From: Micromonospora echinospora
Lineage (GTDB): Bacteria; Actinomycetota; Actinomycetes; Mycobacteriales; Micromonosporaceae
DNA: 64,000 nucleotides
Assembly (NCBI RefSeq): GCF_014203425.1
Contig: NZ_JACHJC010000001.1
Location: 4,056,001 to 4,120,000 of the forward strand
Reading direction: 5' to 3'
This document shows, piece after piece, positions 50,203-59,348 of this stretch (position 1 is its first letter; every line of letters starts with the position of its first letter). The notes below the pieces were generated by a model that worked only from the letters and a program-made list of their open reading frames with translations, was not told the DNA's origin and searched no databases. The position numbers and the translations under genes are program-made.

Positions 50203-51831
50203 TCAGCCGATCTTCGGGGTGGCGCGGTCGATGATCGCTGCGAGGTCCAGTCCGCCCGGCAGCGTCCCGTACGCCTGGCCGTGGTCGCCGCCGAGCCGGG
50301 ACGCGCAGAACGCGTCAGCGACCGCCGGGTGGCCGTGGCGCACCAGCAGCGCGCCCTGCAGCACCAGCGCCAGCCGCTCCACCACCCGCCGGGCGCGCAG
50401 CTCCAGGTCCGTGTGGTCGGCCAGTTCGTCGCGCACCCGGCGTACGGCGGCGTCCAGGCGCGCGTCCGCGCCGGCCGCGGCGGCCACCTCCGCCTCGTAC
50501 GCGGCGAGCACCTGCGGCTCCCGGGTGAGCGCGCGCAGCACGTCCAGCGCGGCGACGTTGCCGGAGCCCTCCCAGATCGAGTTCAGCGGCGACTCGCGGA
50601 ACAGCCGCGGCATGCCGGACTCCTCCACGTAACCGTTGCCGCCCAGGCACTCCAGCGCCTCGGCGGCATGCCCCGGCCAGCGCTTGCACACCCAGTACTT
50701 GCCGACGGCCAGGGCGAGGCGCTTGAACGCGGTCTCGCCGTCATCGCCGCGCGCCGACCGGTCCGTCGCGCCGGCCAGCCGGATCATCAGCAGGGTGGCG
50801 GCCTCGGACTCCACGGCCAGGTCGGCCAGCACGTTGCGCATCAGCGGCTGGTCGACCAGGTAGCTGCCGAACGCCCGCCGATGGGTGGCGTGGTGCACGG
50901 CTGTGGTCACGCCGTGACGCATCCCGGCCGCCGCGCCGATCACGCAGTCGAGCCGGGTCAGGTTGACCATGTCGATGATGGTGCGCACGCCCCGGCCCTC
51001 GTCGCCGACGCGCCACGCCGCCGCGTGCTCGTACTCGACCTCGGCGGAGGCGTTGGAGCGGTTGCCGAGCTTGTCCTTGAGCCGCATCAGCCGCATCGGG
51101 TTGCGCTCGCCGTCGGGCAGCACGCGGGGGACCAGGAAGCAGGTGAGGCCGCCGGGCGCCTGGGCGAGCGTGAGGAACAGGTCGCACATCGGCGCCGAGG
51201 TGAACCACTTGTGCCCGACGAGCCGGTAGCTGCCGTCCGGCTCGGGCCGGGCCGTGGTGGTGTTGGCGCGTACGTCCGAGCCGCCCTGCTTCTCGGTCAT
51301 CGACATGCCGGCGAGCAGGCCGCGCTTGGTCTGCGGCGGGCGCAGCCCGAAGTCGTACTCCCGGGTGGTGAGCAGCGGCTCGTAGCGGGCGGCCAGGTCC
51401 GGGCTGTGCCGCAGCGCGGGCACCGCCGCGTACGTCATGGAGATGGGGCAGCCGTGCCCGGCGTCGGGCCGCCACAGGTAGAAGCCGGCGGCCCGGGCCA
51501 CGTGCGCGCCCGGCCGGTCGTCGGCCCACGGCGCGGCGTGCAGGCCGTGCCCGACCGCGGTACGCATCAGCTCGTGCCAGGACGGGTGGAACTCCACCTC
51601 GTCGATCCGGTTGCCGTACCGGTCGTGGGTGCGCAGCGCGGGCGGGTGCTCGTTGGCGAGCCGCCCGTGTTCGGCGGCCTCCTCACCACCGGCGAGCCGG
51701 CCCAGCTCGTGCAGCCCGGGCAGCGCCCAGCCGGCGCTCTCCCGGGCCACGCCGTCGCGCAGCGCGGGGTCGTCGGCGGTGTCGTGGCCGACCATCGGGG
51801 GGACCTGGTTGACGACCTCGTGTGTGGTCAC
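50203..51831 (-). CDS. AidB-like acyl-CoA dehydrogenase
   Basis: The 542-residue flavoprotein has the AidB layout: RPDAGHGCPISMTYAAVPAL, GMSMTEKQGGSDVRANTT for FAD binding, LKDKLGNRSNASAEVEYEHA, ALECLGGNGYVEESGMPRLF and NSIWEGSGNVAALDVLRALT. AidB in E. coli is induced by alkylating agents and binds DNA; actinobacterial homologues may act as isovaleryl-type dehydrogenases. At about 540 residues it has AidB length, not the 380 of classical acyl-CoA dehydrogenases. Confidence 0.87.
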   Translation of the reverse strand: MTTHEVVNQVPPMVGHDTADDPALRDGVARESAGWALPGLHELGRLAGGEEAAEHGRLANEHPPALRTHDRYGNRIDEVEFHPSWHELMRTAVGHGLHAAPWADDRPGAHVARAAGFYLWRPDAGHGCPISMTYAAVPALRHSPDLAARYEPLLTTREYDFGLRPPQTKRGLLAGMSMTEKQGGSDVRANTTTARPEPDGSYRLVGHKWFTSAPMCDLFLTLAQAPGGLTCFLVPRVLPDGERNPMRLMRLKDKLGNRSNASAEVEYEHAAAWRVGDEGRGVRTIIDMVNLTRLDCVIGAAAGMRHGVTTAVHHATHRRAFGSYLVDQPLMRNVLADLAVESEAATLLMIRLAGATDRSARGDDGETAFKRLALAVGKYWVCKRWPGHAAEALECLGGNGYVEESGMPRLFRESPLNSIWEGSGNVAALDVLRALTREPQVLAAYEAEVAAAAGADARLDAAVRRVRDELADHTDLELRARRVVERLALVLQGALLVRHGHPAVADAFCASRLGGDHGQAYGTLPGGLDLAAIIDRATPKIG

Positions 51832-51936
51832 GGCGGCAACTCCCAGCGCGGTGGCGGATCAGGTCGGGGCCCGGATTGAACCATCGTTCACTCCGCACCG
51901 GCAACACCCGTCGACCTGTCAGTTTGGCTGGATTCG

Positions 51937-51965
51937 TTTGACATCATCCAGCTCGGAGATAAGAC
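51937..51965 (+). promoter_or_regulatory. sigma-70-type promoter of the peptide ABC operon
   Basis: TTTGAC (51937-51942) and TAAGAC (51960-51965) are separated by exactly 17 bases, close to the vegetative consensus. They lie about 45-70 bp before the GTG of the substrate-binding gene in the AT-rich space between the divergent AidB-like gene and the operon. Confidence 0.6.
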
Positions 51966-52008
51966 TCGCCGAAACTTTCTTTTGTCCGGGAAGTGGCAAG
52001 GGGGGCCT

Positions 52009-53547
52009 GTGTCCAGGAACAAGCTCGGCGCGTTCGGCGCCGCACTCATCCTCACCATCGGCGTCCTGTCCGGATGCACCGGCGGCGAGGCGGTCGACGT
52101 CGGCGGCGGGGGGAACGCCGGTGGCGCCGGCGGAGTCCTCAACGCGGCGATCGGCGGCGAACCCGACCAGCTCGACCCGCACAAGACTTCTGCCTACTAC
52201 AGCTTCCAGGTGCTGGAGAACGTCTACGACACGCTCGTCGAGCCGGACGCCGACCTGAAGATGGTGCCCTCGCTGGCGACGAAGTGGACCACCAGTGACG
52301 ACCAGCTGACCTGGACGTTCACCCTGCGCGAGGGCGTGAAGTTCTCCGACGGGTCGCCGCTGACCTCCGAGGACGTCGTCTACTCCTTCGAGCGGATCAT
52401 CAAGGAGAAGCTGAACAACGCGTACAAGTTCGCCACCGTCAAGTCCGTCACCGGGCCCGACCCGGCGACGGTGGTGGTGACGCTGAGCGCGCCGACGCCG
52501 AACCTGCTGGCGAACCTCGGCGGGTTCAAGGGCGTGGCGATCGTGGAGAAGTCCAACGTGGAGTCCGGCAAGGTGAAGACCGCGCCGGTGGGCAGCGGCC
52601 CGTTCACGGTGGCCGGCTACACCTCCGGCGACAGCATCAAGCTGGTGCGCAACGACGCCTACTGGGGTGAGAAGCCGAAGCTCGACGGCGTCACGTTCAC
52701 CTTCGTCAAGGACCCCACCGTGGCGCTGCAGAACCTGCGCAGCGGCCAGGTGCAGTGGACCGACAACCTGCCGCCGCAGCAGGTGAAGTCGCTGCAGGAC
52801 GGCGACGACCCGGTGGTGAAGTCGGCGGCCTCCACCGACTACTGGTACGTGGCGCTCAACGAGGCCCGCAAGCCGTTCGACAACCCCGAGGTGCGGCGCG
52901 CGATCGGGTACGCGCTGGACCGGGAGGCGATCACCAAGGCGGCGAAGTTCGGCCTGGCCACTGTCAACCAGACCGCCATCCCCAAGGACAGCGCGTTCTA
53001 CTACGACTACGCGCCCTACAGCCACGACCCGGGCAAGGCCAAGCAGATGCTCGGCCAGGCCGGCGTCGGCAACCTGACCATGGATCTGATGGTCACCAGC
53101 GAGTACCCGGAGACGGTGAGCGCCGCCCAGGTCATCGCCGCCCAGCTCAAGGACGTCGGCATCACCGTGAAGATCCGTACGCTGGACTTCGCCCAGTGGC
53201 TCGACGAGCAGGCCAAGGGCAACTTCGACGGGTTCATGCTGGGCTGGCTCGGCAACATCGACCCGGACGAGTTCTACTACGCCCAGCACCACAGCGGCGG
53301 CACGTTCAACTTCCACAAGTACAAGAACCCGGCGGTGGACAAGCTGCTGGACGACGCGCGCACCCAGACCGACCAGGGCGCCCGCAAGCAGGCGTACGAG
53401 CAGGCCGCGAAGCAGATCGTGGACGACGCCAGCTACCTCTACCTCTACAACCCGGACGTGGTGCAGGGCTGGTCGAAGAAGGTCTCCGGCTACGAGGTGC
53501 GCACCGACCGGGCGATCCGGTTCCGGTCGGTCGCCCTGGCCAAGTGA
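52009..53547 (+). CDS. oligopeptide/dipeptide ABC transporter substrate-binding lipoprotein
   Basis: The 512-residue family-5 solute-binding protein has a lipoprotein signal (GAFGAALILTIGVLSGC, acylated at about Cys23), then AAIGGEPDQLDPHKTSAYYS, TFTLREGVKFSDGSPLTSED and NEARKPFDNPEVRRAIGYAL. It binds peptides or related compounds outside the membrane and delivers them to the permeases encoded next. The GTG at 52009 follows a purine-rich AAGGGGGG; a longer TTG reading from 51982 would add residues before the signal. Confidence 0.92.
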   Translation: MSRNKLGAFGAALILTIGVLSGCTGGEAVDVGGGGNAGGAGGVLNAAIGGEPDQLDPHKTSAYYSFQVLENVYDTLVEPDADLKMVPSLATKWTTSDDQLTWTFTLREGVKFSDGSPLTSEDVVYSFERIIKEKLNNAYKFATVKSVTGPDPATVVVTLSAPTPNLLANLGGFKGVAIVEKSNVESGKVKTAPVGSGPFTVAGYTSGDSIKLVRNDAYWGEKPKLDGVTFTFVKDPTVALQNLRSGQVQWTDNLPPQQVKSLQDGDDPVVKSAASTDYWYVALNEARKPFDNPEVRRAIGYALDREAITKAAKFGLATVNQTAIPKDSAFYYDYAPYSHDPGKAKQMLGQAGVGNLTMDLMVTSEYPETVSAAQVIAAQLKDVGITVKIRTLDFAQWLDEQAKGNFDGFMLGWLGNIDPDEFYYAQHHSGGTFNFHKYKNPAVDKLLDDARTQTDQGARKQAYEQAAKQIVDDASYLYLYNPDVVQGWSKKVSGYEVRTDRAIRFRSVALAK

Positions 53548-54491
53548 TGGCCCGCTTCGTCCTGCGGCGGGCACTCCAGTCGGCGGTCGTGCTCATCGGC
53601 GTGACCCTTGTGGTGTTCCTGCTGCTGCAACTCGTGCCGGGCGATCCGGTCCGGGTGGCGCTCGGCACGCGGTTCGACCAGCAGACGTACGACGCGCTGC
53701 GGGAACGCGCCGGCCTCGACCAGCCGCTACCGGTGCAGTACGCCAGCTACCTCGGGCACGCGCTCACCGGTGACCTGGGGGTCAGCTTCCGCACCGGCCA
53801 GCCGGTGAGCCAGATCGTGCTGGAACGGCTGCCCGCCACGCTGTCGCTCGCCGTCACCGCGGTGCTGTTCGCACTGCTCGTCGCGTTCCCGCTGGGCATC
53901 GTCGCGGCGGTACGCAGCGGGTCCGCCGTCGACCACGCCGCCCGCGTGTTCAGCCAGTTCGGCGTCTCGGTGCCGGACTTCTGGATGGGCATCATGGGCA
54001 TCCTGCTGTTCGCCGGGGTGCTGGGCTGGCTGCCACCCTCGGGCTACGTGGCGCTGACCGAGGACCCCGGCCGGTGGGCCACCCACGTGGCGCTGCCGGC
54101 GGTCACCGTCGGCCTGGTCACCGCCTCCATCCTCACCCGGTTCATCCGCTCCTCCGTGCTGGAGGTGCTCTCCGCCGACTACGTACGCACCGCGGAGGCG
54201 AAGGGGCTGCGCAACCGGGTGGTGATCGTGCGGCACGTGCTGCGCAACGCGCTGATCCCGGTGGTGACGGTGGTCGCCGTGCAACTGGCGTCCCTGCTCG
54301 GCGGCGTCATCGTCATCGAGGTGCTGTTCGCGTGGCCCGGCATCGGCCGGCTCACCTTCGACGCCGTGCAGGCCCGCGACTATCCCGTCCTGCAGGGCGC
54401 GGTGCTGCTCGTCGCCGCCCTGTTCCTGCTGGTCAACCTGCTGGTGGACATCCTCTATGCCCGCCTCGACCCGAGGATCACGGTCAAGTGA
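53547..54491 (+). CDS. DppB-like ABC transporter permease
   Basis: The 314-residue protein has six membrane spans and the BPD_transp_1 pattern: LQLVPGDPVRVALGTRFDQQ after the first span, then YVRTAEAKGLRNRVVIVRHV, the EAA loop that contacts the ATPases, and FAWPGIGRLTFDAVQARDYP. Its ATG shares a base with the preceding stop (TGATG). Confidence 0.93.
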   Translation: MARFVLRRALQSAVVLIGVTLVVFLLLQLVPGDPVRVALGTRFDQQTYDALRERAGLDQPLPVQYASYLGHALTGDLGVSFRTGQPVSQIVLERLPATLSLAVTAVLFALLVAFPLGIVAAVRSGSAVDHAARVFSQFGVSVPDFWMGIMGILLFAGVLGWLPPSGYVALTEDPGRWATHVALPAVTVGLVTASILTRFIRSSVLEVLSADYVRTAEAKGLRNRVVIVRHVLRNALIPVVTVVAVQLASLLGGVIVIEVLFAWPGIGRLTFDAVQARDYPVLQGAVLLVAALFLLVNLLVDILYARLDPRITVK

Positions 54492-55369
54492 GCGCCACGA
54501 CCGAGAGCACCGGACGCCGCGTCCTGGACGCGCTGCGCCGCGACCCGCTCGCCGTCGGCGGCACGATCGTGCTCGTGCTGCTGGTCGTGGTGGGTGTGGC
54601 CGGCCCGTGGCTGGCCCCGGCCGGCGTCAACGACGTCGACGTGGACCAGATGCTGCGCCCGCCCAGCGGCGCGCACCCGTTCGGCACCGACGAGTTGGGC
54701 CGCGACGTGCTCAGCCGGGTGCTCGTCGCCGCCCGCGTGTCACTGCAGGTCGGCGCGGTCAGCGTCGGCATCGCGCTGGTCGCCGGGGTGACGCTCGGAC
54801 TGTTCGCCGGCTACTACCGGGGCTGGCTGGACAGCGTGCTCATGCGCTGCATGGACGTGCTGTTCGCGTTCCCGGTGCTGCTGCTGGCGGTGGCCATCGT
54901 GGCGGTGCTCGGCCCCGGCCTGCTCACCGCCATGGTCGCCATCGGCGTGGTCTACACGCCCATCTTCGCCCGGATCACCCGCGCCGGCGTGCTGTCGGTA
55001 CGAGAGCAGGTGTTCGTCCGGGCCGCCGTCTCCATCGGCGCGTCCGACGTGCGCATCATGCGCCGGCACGTGCTGCCGAACATCGCGGCGCCGCTGATCG
55101 TGCAGACGTCGCTGTCGCTGGCTTTCGCGATCCTCTCCGAGGCGGCGTTGTCCTTCCTCGGCCTGGGCATCCAGCCGCCCGCGCCGGCCTGGGGCCGGAT
55201 GCTGTTCGACGGGCGCGGGTTCGTCACCGACGCCTGGTGGCTGGGCGTGTTCCCGGGCGCGGCGATCTTCCTCACCGTGCTGGCGTTCAACCTGGTCGGC
55301 GACGCGTTGCGGGACGTGCTCGACCCGCGCCAGCTCACCCTCGCCGAGGCCCGCCGGAGCACCCCATGA
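54488..55369 (+). CDS. DppC-like ABC transporter permease
   Basis: The 293-residue protein has the OppC N-terminal region ([20 protein letters not shown]), the [20 protein letters not shown] motif and an EAA loop [20 protein letters not shown]. It pairs with the DppB-like permease to make the membrane channel. The GTG overlaps the preceding stop (GTGA). Confidence 0.93.
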   Translation: MSATTESTGRRVLDALRRDPLAVGGTIVLVLLVVVGVAGPWLAPAGVNDVDVDQMLRPPSGAHPFGTDELGRDVLSRVLVAARVSLQVGAVSVGIALVAGVTLGLFAGYYRGWLDSVLMRCMDVLFAFPVLLLAVAIVAVLGPGLLTAMVAIGVVYTPIFARITRAGVLSVREQVFVRAAVSIGASDVRIMRRHVLPNIAAPLIVQTSLSLAFAILSEAALSFLGLGIQPPAPAWGRMLFDGRGFVTDAWWLGVFPGAAIFLTVLAFNLVGDALRDVLDPRQLTLAEARRSTP

Positions 55370-56388
55370 GCGAGCGCACCGAACGCATGCCGAGCCAGCG
55401 CCAGCGGCCGAGGACCGACTCTTCGGTGCTGTCCGTGGACGACCTCACCGTTACAGTCGGCACCCGCCGTGGCCCGGCCCGCGCCGTGGCCGGGGTGTCC
55501 TGGCAGGTACGGCAGGGGGAGACGTTCGCGCTGGTCGGCGAGTCCGGCAGCGGCAAGAGCATGACCCTGCTCGCGGCCACCGGCCTGGCCCCGCGCGCCG
55601 CGACCGTCACCGGCCGGGTGCGGCTGCTCGACAACGAGCTGACCGCGCTGCCCGACGACCGCCGCCGCAAGCTGCGCGGCCGGCACGTCGGGTTCGTCTT
55701 CCAGGATCCGATGACCTCGCTCAACCCGGTGCTGCCGGTGGGCCGGCAGGTCACCGAGGGGGCCGAGGAACACCTCGGGCTGACCCGCCGCGCCGCCCGC
55801 GACCGGGCCGTGGAACTGCTGGAGCTGGTCGGCATCCCGTCGGCCGCGCAGCGCGTCGACGCGTACCCGCACCAGTTCTCCGGCGGCATGCGCCAGCGCG
55901 TCGCCATCGCCATGGCGCTGGCGTGCGAGCCGGACCTGCTGATCGCCGACGAGCCGACCACCGCGCTGGACGTCACCACCCAGGCGCAGATCATCGAGCT
56001 GGTCGCCGACCTGCAGACGCGCCTGGGCACCGCTGTCGTCTGGGTCACCCACGACCTGGGTGTGGTCGCCGGCATCGCCGACACGGTCGCTGTCATGTAC
56101 GGGGGACGCATCGTCGAGCAGGGCCCGGTGGACGCGGTGTTCGACACGCCCACGCACCCGTACACCCGGGCGCTGTTGGCGGCCCGGCCCGACCCGTCCC
56201 GGCGCGGCGAGGACCTGGTCGCCATCCCCGGCGCGCCGCCGAGCCCGCTGGACCTGCCGCCCGGCTGCGCGTTCTGGCCGCGCTGCCCGGTACGCGCCGA
56301 CCCCCGCTGCGAGCACGAGCTGCCGCCGCTGACGCCGGTCGGCGACGGGCACACGGTCCGTACCTTCTACCGTGGAGAGACCGGATGA
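55366..56388 (+). CDS. DppD-like ABC transporter ATP-binding protein
   Basis: The 340-residue ATPase has Walker [16 protein letters not shown]-loop [13 protein letters not shown], signature [16 protein letters not shown], Walker [14 protein letters not shown], switch histidine in VTHDLG, and the C-terminal oligopeptide extension with cysteines [20 protein letters not shown], which in relatives carries an iron-sulfur cluster. It is coupled by ATGA on both sides. Confidence 0.93.
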   Translation: MSERTERMPSQRQRPRTDSSVLSVDDLTVTVGTRRGPARAVAGVSWQVRQGETFALVGESGSGKSMTLLAATGLAPRAATVTGRVRLLDNELTALPDDRRRKLRGRHVGFVFQDPMTSLNPVLPVGRQVTEGAEEHLGLTRRAARDRAVELLELVGIPSAAQRVDAYPHQFSGGMRQRVAIAMALACEPDLLIADEPTTALDVTTQAQIIELVADLQTRLGTAVVWVTHDLGVVAGIADTVAVMYGGRIVEQGPVDAVFDTPTHPYTRALLAARPDPSRRGEDLVAIPGAPPSPLDLPPGCAFWPRCPVRADPRCEHELPPLTPVGDGHTVRTFYRGETG

Positions 56389-57422
56389 GCGACGACACCC
56401 CGGACGTGGTCGCCGAGCTGGACGACCTCGCGGTGCACTTCCCGACCCCGGCCGGAACGGTCCGCGCCGTCGACGGCGTCTCCCTGGCCGTACGCCGGGG
56501 CGAGACGCTCGGGCTGGTCGGCGAGTCGGGCAGCGGCAAGTCCACTGCCGGGCTGGCGCTGCTGCGGCTGGTCGACCCGAGCGCCGGGCGGGTCCGGGTG
56601 GCTGGAGCGGACGTCACCCGCTGGTCCCGCCGCCGCCTGCGCGCGACGCGCCGCCACGTGGCGATGGTCTTCCAGGACCCGCAGGCGTCGCTGGACCCGC
56701 GCCGCACGGTCGGCGACAGCATCGCCGAACCCCTTGTCGTGCACCGGCTCGCCGCGTCCGGCACCGCCCGCCGGAAGCGGGTGGCCGAACTGCTGGACCT
56801 GGTCGGCCTGCGCGCCGACACCGCCGGCCGGCATCCGCACGAGCTGTCCGGCGGCCAGCGCCAGCGGGTCGGCGTGGCCCGGGCGCTGGCCGGCGAACCG
56901 GACCTGATCGTGCTGGACGAGCCGATCGCCTCGCTCGACCTGAGCGTCCAGGCGCAGATCATGAACCTGCTGCGGCGCCTGCAACGCGACCTCGGGCTGA
57001 CCTACCTGTTCATCGCGCACGACCTGGCCGCCGTCGAGCACATGAGCGACCGGATCGCGGTGATGTACCTGGGCCGCATCGTGGAGACCGGCCCACCGGA
57101 GCGGATCTACCGGCGCCCGGCGCACCCCTACACCGCGGCGCTGCTGTCGGCGGTGCCGGTGGCCGACCCCCGGGTCGAACGGCAGCGCCGCCGCATCGTG
57201 CTCACCGGTGACATCCCCAGCCCGGTGGACCCGCCGAGCGGTTGCCGCTTCCGTACCCGGTGCCCGCAGGCCCGCCCCGCGTGCGCCGAGACCGACCCGG
57301 CGCTGGCCGTGGTGGGTCCGGGCCACGAGGCCGCATGCCTGTTCCCGCTCGACGGCGAGCGCGACGGCGGCGGTGTGGAGGGCAGCGCGACGGACCGCGC
57401 CGACGTCGCCGGTACGGCGTAG
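56385..57422 (+). CDS. DppF-like ABC transporter ATP-binding protein
   Basis: The 345-residue ATPase has Walker [35 protein letters not shown], signature LSGGQRQRVGVARALA, Walker B LIVLDEPIASLDL, FIAHDLAAVEHM and the Cys-rich extension PSGCRFRTRCPQARPACAET. It completes the five-gene importer. Its stop codon TAG forms part of the TAGGGT -10 box of the next gene. Confidence 0.93.
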   Translation: MSDDTPDVVAELDDLAVHFPTPAGTVRAVDGVSLAVRRGETLGLVGESGSGKSTAGLALLRLVDPSAGRVRVAGADVTRWSRRRLRATRRHVAMVFQDPQASLDPRRTVGDSIAEPLVVHRLAASGTARRKRVAELLDLVGLRADTAGRHPHELSGGQRQRVGVARALAGEPDLIVLDEPIASLDLSVQAQIMNLLRRLQRDLGLTYLFIAHDLAAVEHMSDRIAVMYLGRIVETGPPERIYRRPAHPYTAALLSAVPVADPRVERQRRRIVLTGDIPSPVDPPSGCRFRTRCPQARPACAETDPALAVVGPGHEAACLFPLDGERDGGGVEGSATDRADVAGTA

Positions 57423-57433
57423 GGTCACCGCCG

Positions 57434-59221
57434 ATGACGTTCACCACCCGGCCGACGCTGCGCGGCACGTTCGGCATGGCCTCCTCCACGCACTGGCTGG
57501 CCAGCCAATCCGCGATGGGCGTGCTGGAGCGGGGCGGCAACGCGTTCGACGCCGCTGTCGCCGCCGGGTTCGTGCTGCACGTCGTGGAGCCGCACCTCAA
57601 CGGCCCGGCCGGCGAGGTGCCGGCGATCCTGGCCACCGCGACCGACCCGACGCCGCGGGTGCTCTGCGGGCAGGGCCCGGCCCCGGCCGCCGCCACCGTC
57701 GCGCACTTCCGGTCGCTGGGCCTGGACCTGGTGCCCGGCGCCGGCCCGCTCGCCGCAGTGGTGCCCGGCGCTGTCGACGCGTGGCTGCTGCTGTTGCGCG
57801 ACCACGGCACCCGCACGCTGGCCGAGGTGCTGGAACCGGCGATCGGCTACGCCGCCGCCGGTCACCCGCTGGTCGGCGCGGCCGGGCAGACAGTGGCGCG
57901 GGTCCGGTCGCTGTTCACCGACCACTGGCCGACGTCCGCGCGGATCTGGCTGCGTCACGGCCGTCCGCCCGCGCCGGGGGAGATGGTCACCAACCCGGCG
58001 TACGCGGACACGCTGCGCCGCCTCGTCGACGCCGGACGGGCCGCCGGTACGGACCGGGTGGCGCAGATCGAGGCGGCCCGGCGCGCCTGGCGGGAGGGTT
58101 TCGTCGCCGAGGCGATCGACGCGTTCAGCCGGCTGCCGTTCCGCGACTCCAGCGGGTGCGCCCACGCCGGGCTGGTCACCGGCGACGACCTGGCCGGGTT
58201 CTCGGCCACCTGGGAGGCGCCGGTCACGCTGGACTGGCACGGGCACACGGTCGCCAAGACCGGCTTCTGGGGTCAGGGCCCGGTGCTGCTGCAGACCCTG
58301 GCCGTCCTGGAGGCGCTCGACGACCCGGCGGTCTACGACCCGTCCGGCCTGGACGGCATCCACGCGCAGGCCGAGGCGCTGAAGCTCGCCTTCGCCGACC
58401 GGGAGGCGTGGTACGGCGACACCGACGTGCCGGGTTCCGCGCTGCTGTCGGCCGACTACGCCCGTTCGCGGGCCGCGTTGGTCGGCGACCGCGCGTCGGC
58501 CGAGTTGCGTCCCGGCAGCCCGGCGGGTGAGCCGCCCCGGCTCCCGTCCCACCTGCGCGCCGACGCGGGCGGCCGGGCCGTCCCGCAGGACCCGAGCACC
58601 GGCGAACCCACGGTACGGGCCGACGGCGTGACCCGCGGCGACACCTGCCACGTCGACGTGGTGGACCGGTGGGGCAACATCATCTCCGCCACGCCGAGCG
58701 GCGGCTGGCTGCAGAGCTCACCTGCCATCCCGGAGCTGGGCTTCCCGCTGGGCAGCCGGTTGCAGATGTGCTGGCTGGAGGAAGGGCTCGCCTCGACGCT
58801 GCGGCCGGGCCGGCGCCCGCGTACCACGCTCAGCCCGACGCTGGTGCTGCGTGACGGCGAGCCGGTGATGGCCTGCGGCACGCCGGGCGGCGACCAGCAG
58901 GACCAGTGGCAGCTGCTGTTCCTGCTGCGGCACCTGGCCGGCGGGCAGGAGTTGCAGGAGGCGATCGACGCCCCCACCTGGCACACGACGAGCTTCCCGG
59001 CGTCTTTCTATCCGCGCGAGGTCGAGCCCGGCGTGCTGGTGCTGGAGGACCGTGTCGACGGCGACGTGCTGTCCGGCCTGCGCGCCCGCGGCCACACCGT
59101 CCGCCTGTCCGACCCGTGGAGCCTGGGCCGCATGTGCGCGGTGGCACGCGACCCGCGCACCGGAGTCCTCTCCGCGGCGGCAAACCCCCGAGGCGCCCAG
59201 GGCTACGCCACAGGCCGCTGA
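57434..59221 (+). CDS. gamma-glutamyltransferase family (Ntn hydrolase) protein
   Basis: The 595-residue protein begins GMASSTHWLASQSAMGVLER and GGNAFDAAVAAGFVLHVVEP, typical of gamma-glutamyltransferases. The probable self-cleavage and nucleophile threonine is T404 in GDTCHVDVVDRWGNIISATP, with the usual second Thr replaced by Cys. C-terminal TPGGDQQDQWQLLFLLRHLA follows. It should cleave gamma-glutamyl or similar amide bonds. No signal peptide is visible, so it acts inside. It follows the peptide importer, with its own TAGGGT box eight bases before the ATG. Confidence 0.88.
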   Translation: MTFTTRPTLRGTFGMASSTHWLASQSAMGVLERGGNAFDAAVAAGFVLHVVEPHLNGPAGEVPAILATATDPTPRVLCGQGPAPAAATVAHFRSLGLDLVPGAGPLAAVVPGAVDAWLLLLRDHGTRTLAEVLEPAIGYAAAGHPLVGAAGQTVARVRSLFTDHWPTSARIWLRHGRPPAPGEMVTNPAYADTLRRLVDAGRAAGTDRVAQIEAARRAWREGFVAEAIDAFSRLPFRDSSGCAHAGLVTGDDLAGFSATWEAPVTLDWHGHTVAKTGFWGQGPVLLQTLAVLEALDDPAVYDPSGLDGIHAQAEALKLAFADREAWYGDTDVPGSALLSADYARSRAALVGDRASAELRPGSPAGEPPRLPSHLRADAGGRAVPQDPSTGEPTVRADGVTRGDTCHVDVVDRWGNIISATPSGGWLQSSPAIPELGFPLGSRLQMCWLEEGLASTLRPGRRPRTTLSPTLVLRDGEPVMACGTPGGDQQDQWQLLFLLRHLAGGQELQEAIDAPTWHTTSFPASFYPREVEPGVLVLEDRVDGDVLSGLRARGHTVRLSDPWSLGRMCAVARDPRTGVLSAAANPRGAQGYATGR

Positions 59222-59240
59222 CCCTCCCGCGCCCTCACTT

Positions 59241-59321
59241 CCTCGTTGATCTTGCACTTGCGGCCCGGGTACAGCGGTCATAACGGGCGTTCGCGGGGCA
59301 GCAAGTGCAAGATCAACGAGG
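59241..59321. repeat. perfect 20-bp inverted repeat between convergent genes
   Basis: CCTCGTTGATCTTGCACTTG (59241-59260) is repeated as its exact inverse at 59302-59321 around a 41-base loop. It lies between the tail-to-tail glutamyltransferase and transhydrogenase genes and can act as a two-way terminator. The unusual GTTGATCTTGCACTTG wording and perfect arms suggest a dispersed intergenic repeat family rather than a one-off hairpin. Confidence 0.75.
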
Positions 59322-59348
59322 CGAGGGCGAGGGCGGGGTGGCCGGGGG

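Noticed and set aside
51982..52008. TTG start for the peptide-binding lipoprotein
   Set aside because: It would place nine residues before the lipoprotein signal; the GTG at 52009 has a purine-rich site and gives a normal signal.
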